34,886 nucleotides of DNA from Lewinellaceae bacterium (lineage in GTDB: Bacteria; Bacteroidota; Bacteroidia; Chitinophagales; Saprospiraceae). Made by a program: the position numbers and the translations under genes. The stretch lies in assembly GCA_016711435.1 (NCBI GenBank), contig JADJSY010000057.1, positions 1 through 34,886 on the forward strand, in the 5' to 3' direction. The notes beneath the pieces are model-generated. The model saw nothing but the letters and a program-made list of their open reading frames with translations, was not told the origin of the DNA and ran no database searches. Below, piece after piece: positions 15,991-25,204 of this stretch. How positions within the stretch are numbered: position 1 is the stretch's first letter; every line of letters starts with the position of its first letter.

Positions 15991-18900
15991 AGTAAATGAT
16001 ACTTGCCCCAACGGTAAAAGCCCTCAGCACCGGTCTTCCGCCGGCCACAATACCTTCACCGGATTCCGGATCCCATCCTTCCCAGTTTGTCCAGGTAACA
16101 AGGTTCTTTCCACTTACAAACAGATTGATGTTTTGGGCCCCCACTTTTTTAAGTAATCCGGCAGCCAGGTTGTAAGACAAGGTAACATCCTGTAACCTGA
16201 CGGCTCCGATTTTCATACATGGCGGGTTCCACTTTGGCCCGGGAGCCGGAGATATTGCGCGGATATCTGCCCTCCGGGTTGTTGGGCGACCAGTAATCGA
16301 TTCCGACGAAGTCATTCCAGCGAACCGTGTTATCTTCCCGGTAATATTGCGGTATGTTGTTGGCAAAAGGACGGTTAACACCCCGGTATGATTCTTTCCC
16401 GCCTTGTACGGAATTGAGCAGGAACGAGAGCCGGAACCCCTTAAAGTTGAGCGTATTCGACAAACTGATCCGGTACGCAGGTTCCTGCCTGCCGAGGAAA
16501 ACGCGGTCGCCGGCAGGCGTAATATCACCATCGCCATTTTGATCCACGACACTCATGGAGCCAATGGGAAAACCAGGTAACCTTGGATCATCCAGGTCAT
16601 ACACCCCGTTTGCCACGTAGTCATAAATAGTACTGATGGATTTTCCAATAAAAAGGCCGCTGGAAATCAAGTCGTCTTCCGTGCCGTCATCGTTGGCGTC
16701 CTGTCCGGTGAGGGTCACAATTTTATTCTTGTTTGCAGAAAAAACAAGGCCGGCGGACCAACTAAAATCCGATTTGCTCAGAATATGCTGTGTAATGGAG
16801 GCTTCAAGTCCCCTGTTGTTGATTTGACCCAGGTTGGTCGTGATGTTGTCAAAACCCGTGATACTCGGAATAGCGACACTGAATAACAGGTCGTAGGTGT
16901 TATTGTTATAAGCATCCAGGGTGCCCTGTGTCTTGCCGTCGAACAGACTGAAATCCAACCCGATATTCAACCCTTTAGTGCGTTCCCATTTCAGGTTGTC
17001 ATTGCCCAGTCTGTTCACCTGCTGGCCGAAAGCCGTTGTACCTCCGTCGCCAAAAACATACGCGGCACTGGTAGAAAGAGAAGCAATGGAACTATACCTG
17101 GAAGTCTGGTTGCCAATTACACCATAACCGACCCTCAGTTTTAGCAGCTCGATTGCCTTCATATTTTGCATAAAACCTTCTTCCGACAGTATCCAGCCCA
17201 AAGCAACCGTTGGGAAAACAGCAGATTTATTGTTTTTGGCGAATCCGGAGAATCCGTCTCTACGAACAGTAGCCGTTACCAGGTATTTGTTGTCAAATTT
17301 ATAATTCAGCCTGGCCATTTGATAGAGCAATGCTTCATTCCATCCGTCTGAATTAGCAAATTGATTGGTACCCAATGCCAGGTCATTGTAACTCAATGTC
17401 AACCTGGAAAAACCCCGGGCTTCTGCAAAAGTGCTGTTAAATTCCCTTTTGATCGAACCGTACAGGAGTGTTGCTCCCACTTCGTGTTTACCGAATGTGT
17501 TATTGTAGTTAACGATATTATCTAAGGTATAGTCGTAGTAAGTCTGATCGTCTTTAAATGCCCTGCCGGTCTGGCCGGCATCAAAAATGCTCGAAAAGTA
17601 ACGTTTGTCCGTTCTGAAGTTGTTACCGAAATTCAACCTGTACGTAAGCCCTTTCAGGAAAGGAAAACTGATCTCGTTGTAGATATTGGCAAAGTAATAA
17701 TTATGCCGCTCGTAATCATCCACCTCATACGTTGTAAAGGCATTCAACTCGATGGTATTAGTTGGAGAAACAATCAGATTGCCATTCGCATCGTAGGGCA
17801 CGTGCAGGGGAGAGGCTCTTTGAATGGTAGCCAACGCAGGCTCCGCGCCATCCTGATTAACAAAAGAACCCAATGAAACCAGGCCGACTTTCCACCAGTT
17901 CAAAGGCTGCAATTCGATGTTTGCCCGAATAGATTTTCTGGCAAATTTGTCATTGATAATAAATCCCTTCTGGTCTACAAGGCCGCCTGAAAACAGATAA
18001 CTTACTTTATCGCTGCCGCCCGACACACTCAGGTTGGTTTCAGAAATGGTACCCTTGTTTGTACCGGCCTCCCACCAATTGAAGTCATTCGGCAATAGTT
18101 CGCCATTGGCATCCCGCATGGAACCGTCTACCACATCTTTTACATTAAAGGTCGGATTAGGCGCCGTATAGCCGGACTCCTGCGTGTAAGCCCTGTCATA
18201 AAAAGCCTCCGTTATGCCCGCTAAATATCCTTCTCTGTTTTTGGGCTTGAATTCACCGACGGTCGGCGTTTGTGTGGTATAACCCGTGTTAAAGGAAATT
18301 CTCGGCTTCTCTCCCGGACGCCCTTTTCTGGACGTGATCAGGATGACGCCATTAGCGGCCTGTGCGCCATATACGGCCGTAGAACTCGCATCTTTCAGCA
18401 CATCAATAGATGCAATATCATCCGGATTAATGGCCGATAAGGAGCCTGTATACTGAATGCCATCCAGGATAACCAATACATTCTGGTTACCGTTGAGCGA
18501 CACGCGGCCCCGGACGGAAATGGGCGGCGTACCACCGGCTGTAGTCGCCACGCCAACATTTAAGCCTGGCAAAGTTCCCTGCAGGAATTGTGCAATGTTG
18601 GTGTTGGGCAATTCGCTGAGGGCCTCTATATTCAGGCTCGCCACAGCGCCGGTTACATCCACTTTCTTTTGGATACCGAATCCGACAACGACAAATTCTT
18701 CCAGCGTTTCCGCGCTCACCGTAAGCGCCACGTCAATTCTGGTCTGACCACCTACAGCGATAGTCTGTTTCTGATAGCCTGTGTAATTGAAGCTCAAGGA
18801 GGCGTCGGCGGCAGCGTTGATGGTGTAGGCGCCATCAGCATTCGTGACTGCCCCTGTTTTGGTACCAACCACAGCTATGGTTACACCAATTAAAGGTGTG

Positions 18901-19046
18901 CCGTCTTCGCTGTCCTTCACTGTACCGCTTACAGTCATGTTTTGGGCAAACGACAGACTGTGGAAACCGGTGAAAAGAAGCATGGCAAAAGCCGCTTGTA
19001 ACCGGCCTTTTCGTTTCATGCAAGAAAGTAAGTAAGAAAGTTTCAT
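15989..19046 (-). CDS. SusC/RagA-family TonB-dependent transporter, one frameshift
   Basis: About 1019 residues. Signal peptide (ending LSFAQ), carboxypeptidase-D-like domain (VSGTVKDSEDGTPLIGVTIA), TonB-box region, plug (IAQFLQGTLPGLNVGV, PPISVRGRVSLNGNQNVLVI, LKDASSTAVYGAQAANGVIL), then a 22-strand barrel. Near 16198-16206 the frame breaks inside the typical C-terminal segment: MYENRS on one side and VRLQDVTLSYNLAAGLLKK on the other are contiguous in the family. It ends in RAFTVGASIIY with the aromatic terminal residue expected of an outer-membrane barrel. It imports oligosaccharides with SusD, powered by TonB. The upstream region has a TAnnTTTG box and the LacI-type operator. Confidence 0.93.
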
Positions 19047-19152
19047 GCTGAATGGTTTATAAGTTAAAAGTTTCAGGTATGTAAAAAATACGCTTTTGGT
19101 TTTTCAGTAGGTTTCGTTGGCAATATGAGCTAAGGTAAAAACTATTTTCTGT

Positions 19153-19170
19153 TATGCAACCGATTGCATA
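19153..19170. promoter_or_regulatory. LacI-family operator, copy 2
   Basis: TATGCAACCGATTGCATA, identical over all 18 positions to the site upstream of GH67. It lies a few bases downstream of the predicted susC start point, a position where a bound repressor would block initiation or early elongation. Confidence 0.8.
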
Positions 19171-19182
19171 AAATTTTATTTG

Positions 19183-19190
19183 CAAAACTA
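19183..19190 (-). promoter_or_regulatory. -7 box of the susC promoter
   Basis: TAGTTTTG on the minus strand matches TAnnTTTG exactly. No TTTG-like -33 box is found 19-21 nt upstream, so the promoter may need activation or the box may be weak. The predicted leader is about 130 nt. Confidence 0.45.
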
Positions 19191-19404
19191 CTGTTCAGCC
19201 GGCTTTGGTAGTTTTGTGTTAATTTGACCCTTAAAATCTGCGATAAATGCCATATTTGGCCATGTTGCGGGTGGTTTTTCGGGTTGGAAAACGGAGTAAT
19301 CACACCGATTACATTATAGTGGGTATGACAAAGCGCCATACCTTCGCCGGCAAGCGAAAACATGAGGTCTGAATTTTATTATTCTGAAAAATCGAAGAAC
19401 AAAT

Positions 19405-19715
19405 GCCACGGGTCTACGGGCGGATGAAATCCGCGATCTGCGAAAATTCAGTCAACTCTACGTTGGGAAAATTCGCGAAACTCCGCTGCATTCGTGTTAT
19501 CCGCGCGACTATTATTCCTACGAGGAACCTACGAGAGGAAATTCGTTCACGCTCTGCAAGGTAAACCGAGTTAAATCGCGTCATAGGGTGGACTGATATG
19601 TCCCTCGTAGGAATAATAGTCGCGCGGATAACACGAATGCAGCGGATTTATACGGATTTTCCCGCTTTAGAGTTGACTTAATTTTCGCGGATCGCGTATT
19701 TTATCCGCCGTGGGC
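19405..19715. repeat. 311-bp palindromic element (MITE-like)
   Basis: A perfect 43-bp inverted repeat occupies 19483-19525 and 19603-19645 around a 77-bp centre. Outside it the arms continue as imperfect inverted copies (GCGGATGAAATCCGCGATCT versus the reverse complement of the far side, and GTCAACTCTA on both) to the GCCACGGG/CCGTGGGC ends. No transposase is encoded. It resembles a non-autonomous mobile element or a large cruciform-forming repeat. Confidence 0.8.
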
Positions 19716-19803
19716 CCCCTTTGGCCGATAGAATCTCTGTAAAATCAGGGGTGACCCATGTTATCGACAGTAACAAATAGTACATTACAAAATATATAAA
19801 ATC

Positions 19804-21605
19804 ATGTATCAAAAAAGAATATGCAGTTTTTTGCTCTCTATCCTATGCTGTTGCTGGGGATTTGCACAAACACCAGGGAATACATCCATTCCACATCTCC
19901 GCAAACAGGGGACTGCAACCCAGCTCATCGTAGCCGGGGAACCCTATATCGTGTTGGGTGGGGAATTGGGCAATTCAACCTTTACCAGTGTGGAAAACAT
20001 GGCGCCTGTGTGGTCCAACCTGCAAGCCATGCACGTCAACACCATTCTGACGCCTGTATATTGGGAAATCATGGAGCCGAAGAAGGCGCTTTCGATTTCA
20101 AACTCCTGGACGCTCTCATTACCGAGGCGCGTGCAAACGATTTCAAATTGTTTTGCTCTGGTTTGCTTCCTGGAAAAACAGTATGTCGAGCCATGCACCT
20201 GCGTGGGTAAAACTCAATCAAAAGAAATACCCGCGGGTCAAAGATGACACCGGGAAAAGTCAGGAGATACTCAGCCCGTTCAGTGAAGACAATCTGCAAG
20301 CCGATTTAAAGGCGTTCCAGGCCCTGATGAAACACCTGAAGGAATTCGACGGCCAGGAACAAACGGTCATTATGATTCAACCGGAAAATGAAATCGGGAT
20401 GTTGCCTTCCCGCCAGGACTATCATCCGCTGGCGAACAATAGATTTCAGGAACAGGTACCACAGGCGTTTATCCGCTATTTGAGCGCCCATAAAGAAAAT
20501 TTAGTGCCCGAATTTCACGCCGTTTGGAAAAACAACGGATTTAAAACAAGCGGAACCTGGGAAGAGATTTTCGGCAAGGGCACGCACACCGACGAAATAT
20601 TTATGGCCTGGCACTTCGCACAATTCACCAATACAATCGTGGAAGCAGGCAAGGCAATCTACCCGCTGCCCATGTTCGTCAATGCAGCGCTGAACAGGCC
20701 GGGAAAGAAACCGGGCGAATACCCCAGCGCAGGGCCCCTACCCCATCTGATGGATGTCTGGAAAGCGGGCGGCCCCGCCATCGACATGTTGTCTCCGATT
20801 TTTTACAACCCGGATTTTGAACACTGGAACGATCTCTACGTCCGGCAAAACAACCCCTTGTTTATTCCGGAGCACCGTTTCGACAATACGGTGGCCGCCA
20901 AAGCGCTTTTTGCCATCGGCCATTACGATGCAATCGGTTTCTCTCCGTTTTCTATCGAATCCAAAGAACACCCTGAAAACGAAGATGTAGGGAAGGTGTA
21001 TCGCCTCCTACATCAGTTGAGGCCCTTGATTTACTTCCCACCAGGGACGCGGCAAGATCAAGGGCGTTTTGCTGGACAAGGAAAAACAAGCAACAACTTT
21101 CACCCTGGGCAAATACGAGTTCACCGTAAAACACAGTCACACCTTGGGCTGGGAAGGAGCGGCCAAAAACGAGGTGTGGGAGCCGGCAGGCGCCATCATT
21201 ATTCAAACCGCTGAAAATGAGTTTTACATCGCCGGTTCCGGGATCGTTGCCACGTTTAAAAACGCGTCGAATCCCGTCCTGAACGTCGGAATACTTAAAA
21301 ACGAAGAAGGCTGGTTCGAAGATGACAAATGGCATATCTTCAGACACCTGAACGGCGACCAAACGCACCAGGGACGGCATATTTGTATTTTTCGGGGGGA
21401 ATGGGGGGTGCAGCGGTTGGGTTGTGAGTATGAGGACTGGGGTCCATGGTGCTGGAATAAGGGAGGATCGGATGACGACTTGCCCGAAGCCGTTTTGGTA
21501 GGGCGGGATGGGGCCGTTCAGGATTTTGGTTGGCGACAGGATGGGGACGTGCATTTTGCGGATGCGCCGGATTTTTCCGGATTTTATGCCATTTTTGCAG
21601 CATAG
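19804..21605 (+). CDS. GH35-like beta-galactosidase with C-terminal DUF5597, three frameshifts
   Basis: Three indels (near 20077, 20150 and 21031) split the gene. Read together they give about 600 residues: signal peptide (MYQKRICSFLLSILCCCWGF), GH35 barrel start (GEPYIVLGGELGNSTFTS, VNTILTPVYWEIMEP), EEGAFDFKLLDALITEARAN, LLWFASWKNSMSSHAPAWVK, the catalytic acid region MIQPENEIGM, and then DUF5597 (GVLLDKEKQATTFTLGKYEF, NEFYIAGSGIVATF). The frames join where family sequence is continuous (MEP|EEGAFDF, KL|LLWFASW, RPLI|TSHQGRGKIKG), so the gene is very likely intact in the organism. Proteins of this type occur in xylan and pectin loci and could remove terminal galactose from side chains. It heads a plus-strand pair with the GH15-like gene. 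Confidence 0.82.
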
Positions 21606-21659
21606 GTTATCCGTTTCTTTATTTACCTGATATACAACTACCCATAATTATCTTCTTTC

Positions 21660-23819
21660 ATGCGTCTCCTCCCATTCCTCTGTGGAATTTTGCTGACTGC
21701 TTCCGGTCTTCCAGCCCAAACACTCTCCCTTTCCGGTAACTGGAAAATCCACCCCGGCGACAACCCAGGCTGGAAAGCCGACACATTAGACGACCGCAAC
21801 TGGCAAACGACCTACGTGCCTGCTGCCTGGGAAAGCACCGTGCTGCCCGGTTACGACGGTTTTGCCTGGTATCGTACCACTCTTGAAATACCCGACACAT
21901 GGAAGAAAGAAGATTTAATCCTGAATATCGGCGCCATAGACGATGCAGATGAAACATACCTCAACGGCGCCCTGGTGGGCCGGACGGGAAAATTCCCGCC
22001 TGAGGAACAATCGGCCTGGGACGCGCCCCGGCGCTACCTGATCCGGGTATACGACGGCGCAGGCGGAGGCGGCCTTTACCTGGCGCCGGTCGAATTGATG
22101 CCCCGGAAACAGTATGAAAAAATGCAGCGGACGCAACGCAAAAAAGGGCGCACCTACCACCAACTCACCACTTCCAACGGCCTGATCGCTGCCGTGTACA
22201 ACGCCGCCACACACCAGGTAGACAATGTTTATCCGCATATATTTTCTGCCTACGATTCAGCCGATTTTGTACAGCCCTACGCTTTTTCGATTTACCCGGA
22301 TGTGGCGGACAAGCCGGTTTCAGCCGGTTATTTACGAAATACACACGTGATCGAAGTGCGGTATAAACACTTCACCATCTATTATTTCGCTTCGTTTACA
22401 CGGTCGGACCGGGTGTTTTATGCGGTTGTTCGGGGCGATCCGAAATACGTATCAAACTTCCGTTTTGTCTTCAAAGGAATAGACAGTTTGGTAGCCGAAT
22501 CTGTCCTGCGGAAAACCGGAAAACAATGGGAAAGGTACGTGCTGTTCCGGGACAACCCCGATTCCAACATAAACGCTGATCTGAGGAATTTAGAAACGGC
22601 TGCCGTTTCGCTGGTCGATGCGGAAGTGGCCTATATGCGGCAGGTATTTGCGCGATGCCGTTTTCCGGCCGGTATACGTCGCGCCGAACGGGCCTTGATG
22701 GAACAGTCTGTCGCCGTGCTAAAAATGGCGCAAGTGGCTGATAATGAAATACCTCCGCTTTCCAGGGGCCAGATATTGGCTTCCCTGCGGCCGGGCGTCT
22801 GGTCGATTTCCTGGGTGCGTGATGCAGCCTTCGCTATCCAGGCATTTACCCGGCTCGGGCTGTACGAGGAAGCCAGGAAAGGGCTGGAATTTATGCTGCG
22901 GGCGAGTCCGACCAACCAGTATAAACATTACGTTCATACGGATGGCAAGGATTACGGAATCGGTGTGGACTATCAAATTTCCGTTACCCGGTACTTTGGC
23001 AATGGGCGGGAAGAAAGCGACTTCGATCATCGCGGACCGAATATCGAGATCGATGATTTTGGCCTGTTTTTGATTGCCTTGAGCGATTATGTGGCTGCCA
23101 GCGGCGATCAGGCGTTTTATCAGCGATGGCAGCCGGTACTGCAAAGCAAAGTAGCCGATGCCATCCTGCACAATATCAACGATCAAGGTATTATTCGGGC
23201 AGATTCCGGCCCATGGGAACACCATTTGCCCGGCCGGCCGTTCACCTTTACCTCCGGGGTGTGCGGGTTGGGACTGGAAAAATTTGCCGAACTGCAACGT
23301 GCGTCGGGATTTGAATCAGCCCCATATTTCGATGGCGCTGCTCGGCTACGTACAGGCATCCTGACCAATATGCGGTATGAAAACCGGCTGCTGAAAGGCA
23401 ATGCACTGGACCGGTCGCCGCATGACCACTACTTTTTCGATGCGGCTACCTTCGAGTTGTTCGCCAACGGATTTATGCAGGATACTTCCCTTTTTCTTTC
23501 CCATATGCTGGCTTATGATCCCGAGTTGCGGGTAAAAACCGGTGCACAAGCAGGATATATCCGGTTCAACAGTTCCGATTCGTATGAAAACCAGGAGTGG
23601 CCTTTTGCGGGATTGCGGGTGGCGATGGCGCAACTGCGTTTCGGCAAGAAAGCGGAAGCCAAACGCTTAGTTCGACGGGTGACAGACATTGCAGCACGTC
23701 ATTTTCACCTGATTCCGGAGATCATTACGCTGGAGGAGGAGGTGTACAAAGGTTCTATTCCAATGGCAGGTTATGGCGCAGGCGCTTATGTGCTGGCGAT
23801 ATGCGCCTTGTACGAATAA
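21660..23819 (+). CDS. Secreted GH15-like six-hairpin glycosidase with N-terminal GH2-like sandwich
   Basis: A 719-residue intact protein. Signal peptide MRLLPFLCGILLTASGLPAQ. Residues about 22-150 form a GH2/SASA-type jelly roll (SLSGNWKIHPGDNPGWKADT, YDGFAWYRTTLEIP, DADETYLNGALVG). A middle beta-sandwich follows, and from about residue 350 an (alpha/alpha)6 barrel like GH15 glucoamylases: GVWSISWVRDAAFAIQAFTR (a W-V-R-D motif), FDHRGPNIEIDDFGLFLIAL, DSGPWEHHL (possible acid Glu) and a late ITLEEEVYKGSIPMAGYGAG (possible second carboxylate). I do not recognise a named family with certainty, so the substrate is open. It lies 54 bp behind the GH35 gene and next to the xylan locus, suggesting a hemicellulose side-chain role. 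Confidence 0.65.
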   Translation: MRLLPFLCGILLTASGLPAQTLSLSGNWKIHPGDNPGWKADTLDDRNWQTTYVPAAWESTVLPGYDGFAWYRTTLEIPDTWKKEDLILNIGAIDDADETYLNGALVGRTGKFPPEEQSAWDAPRRYLIRVYDGAGGGGLYLAPVELMPRKQYEKMQRTQRKKGRTYHQLTTSNGLIAAVYNAATHQVDNVYPHIFSAYDSADFVQPYAFSIYPDVADKPVSAGYLRNTHVIEVRYKHFTIYYFASFTRSDRVFYAVVRGDPKYVSNFRFVFKGIDSLVAESVLRKTGKQWERYVLFRDNPDSNINADLRNLETAAVSLVDAEVAYMRQVFARCRFPAGIRRAERALMEQSVAVLKMAQVADNEIPPLSRGQILASLRPGVWSISWVRDAAFAIQAFTRLGLYEEARKGLEFMLRASPTNQYKHYVHTDGKDYGIGVDYQISVTRYFGNGREESDFDHRGPNIEIDDFGLFLIALSDYVAASGDQAFYQRWQPVLQSKVADAILHNINDQGIIRADSGPWEHHLPGRPFTFTSGVCGLGLEKFAELQRASGFESAPYFDGAARLRTGILTNMRYENRLLKGNALDRSPHDHYFFDAATFELFANGFMQDTSLFLSHMLAYDPELRVKTGAQAGYIRFNSSDSYENQEWPFAGLRVAMAQLRFGKKAEAKRLVRRVTDIAARHFHLIPEIITLEEEVYKGSIPMAGYGAGAYVLAICALYE

Positions 23820-23896
23820 GTAGTTATTGGTTATTAGTTATCCGTTATCAGTGCTGATAATCAAGCATTTGCAGATAAAATGACGTAAACTAATTT
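23820..23896 (+). repeat. TTATTGGTTATTAG repeat plus ~64-bp dispersed repeat
   Basis: It begins at the base after the GH15-like stop codon with GTAGTTATTGGTTATTAGTT. From 23833 on it matches the reverse complement of 10565-10626 at about 80%. The same TTATTGGTTATTAG family also occurs at 3725-3871 and 34357-34386. Confidence 0.75.
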
Positions 23897-23913
23897 CGAC
23901 TTGACACATAGGA

Positions 23914-24747
23914 TTAAAACCGTTTCAAATCGGCCGCACCAAACCGCCATTCAGGGGTTTCAATCACGTCCGCCGAAACATCCAGTTCGTACCAGGGACT
24001 TTTTGCTGCATCCAGATGATTTTTCAAAACATGAATTTCCTGCGCCGGCATGTAACTCTGCGCCAGCAGGAACACTTTTTTGCCGGAGTCATTTTCAGCC
24101 ATATCGACCACGATGACCGCATGGCCCGGCGAGCCGCCCTGGATAAACAAATCTCCGATTTGCATGTCTGCAAGTGCCCGCGGCTCCAATTCCCTGGAAA
24201 GCGATAAAGTGCCCGCATAACTGAACACCAGTTCCAGGTATTTCCAGAAAACGGCATAAGAATCGGAAGCGGCAGCCGACTGCACCCATTCCGTTTTGTT
24301 ACCGGTCACTTTCACGCGCCCGCCTTTTCGCCAGCGCTCGTAGTCCACACGAAATCCGTTGGTCAGGTTAAAATGTATCTGTTTGTATTGTTTGTTTTGC
24401 CACAGGTATTCAGCCCGCAGCCGCATGATCGCGTCGGCGCACTGGTGGAGGTCTCTTTTGCCGATGGGCAGATCGATGACGGCGACATGGGCGTTCTGAT
24501 TTCCTTTTTCGTGGCCGTCGTAGAGGAGGACCGGGCTGCCGGGCGGTTTGAGGGGGAGGTGGCGGAGGTAAGAGGCGAAGGTGGTGGGAGCGGCGGGGGT
24601 GCGCTTATATCCGGGGGGCGGGATAAAATGTTGATAAAGAAGTGAATCAGGAAGAGATGATACATTTTCAGCCGTTGATTCCGTATTTGGAATAGCCGTT
24701 TGGGAACAGAACTGAAAGGACAGGAGCAGCAGGAGCAGCGTTTTCAT
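23914..24747 (-). CDS. DUF4846 domain protein, exported
   Basis: A 277-residue protein with a hydrophobic signal (MKTLLLLLLSFQFCS) and a nearly full-length DUF4846 domain. Conserved stretches: IPPPGYKRTP, FASYLRHLPLKPPGSPVLLY, DGHEKGNQNAHVAVIDL, QCADAIMRLRAEYLW, YKQIHFNLTNGFRVDYERW, IGDLFIQGGSPGHAVIVVDM and FLLAQSYMPAQEIHVLKN. The GGSPGH-x-V-x-V-D segment and an upstream cysteine-poor layout suggest an NlpC/papain-like fold, but I cannot confirm catalytic residues and the function is unknown. It is transcribed alone, convergent with the GH15-like gene. Confidence 0.88.
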   Translation of the reverse strand: MKTLLLLLLSFQFCSQTAIPNTESTAENVSSLPDSLLYQHFIPPPGYKRTPAAPTTFASYLRHLPLKPPGSPVLLYDGHEKGNQNAHVAVIDLPIGKRDLHQCADAIMRLRAEYLWQNKQYKQIHFNLTNGFRVDYERWRKGGRVKVTGNKTEWVQSAAASDSYAVFWKYLELVFSYAGTLSLSRELEPRALADMQIGDLFIQGGSPGHAVIVVDMAENDSGKKVFLLAQSYMPAQEIHVLKNHLDAAKSPWYELDVSADVIETPEWRFGAADLKRF

Positions 24748-25204
24748 GCGGCAATAACGTTTTGAATCGTGTTTTCTGTTATTCTTACCAGCATTTTCTG
24801 CCCCCTCTTACCTGATATTTATAGTAAAAGTTGAGAATCCGTCTCGCCAGATATTCTCGCATTTATCCAACCAACTATTGACCTGCTTTCCAAGGCAATC
24901 TCATATCTCAAAACAGAACCGTTGCACCGGCAGCAGTGTCATAGAGCCTATAAAAACAGCGTAGAAAAAACATTACAAAAAAGAAAATTATAACTGAGTA
25001 TAACGCCAATAAAGCGTAGGATAGCGAATATTTCACGGTGTTTCAAATGCTGAAAAAAAGAGATTTATTTGTTTGTATTTCAGGGTTTTAGCAGATTTTC
25101 CTTGCAGATATAATTACTTTTTACCTTATATTTGTTATCCTTTCTTTTGGAGGGAGTGCACAACAGCACATCATTCATCATAATCATACAAACACGTTTC
25201 AACT
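24748..25204. other. AT-rich divergent intergenic region
   Basis: This 457-bp gap separates the DUF4846 gene (leftward) from the RhuM-Fic gene (rightward). It becomes strongly AT-rich towards the right and contains one good promoter for the rightward gene. I see no gene or repeat in it. Confidence 0.6.
25101..25134 (+). promoter_or_regulatory. Promoter of the RhuM-Fic gene
   Basis: TATATTTG (25127-25134) is an exact TAnnTTTG box. CTTG lies 22 nt upstream, slightly more than the usual 19-21 nt. The predicted leader is about 65 nt and contains GGAGGG well upstream of the ATG, too far to act as a Shine-Dalgarno site. Confidence 0.5.

Larger units (their letters stand above)
19047..19803. other. 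Large intergenic region between susC and the GH35 gene
   Basis: This 757-bp region contains the susC control elements near its left end and a 311-bp palindromic element. I found no credible gene; the short open frames lie within or against these elements. No clear promoter for the rightward GH35 gene was found. Confidence 0.6.

Noticed and set aside
19294..19313. GTAATC/GATTAC dyad upstream of susC as a third LacI operator
   Set aside because: The arms are only six bases and the dyad centre does not fall on a central CG as in the two identical operators.
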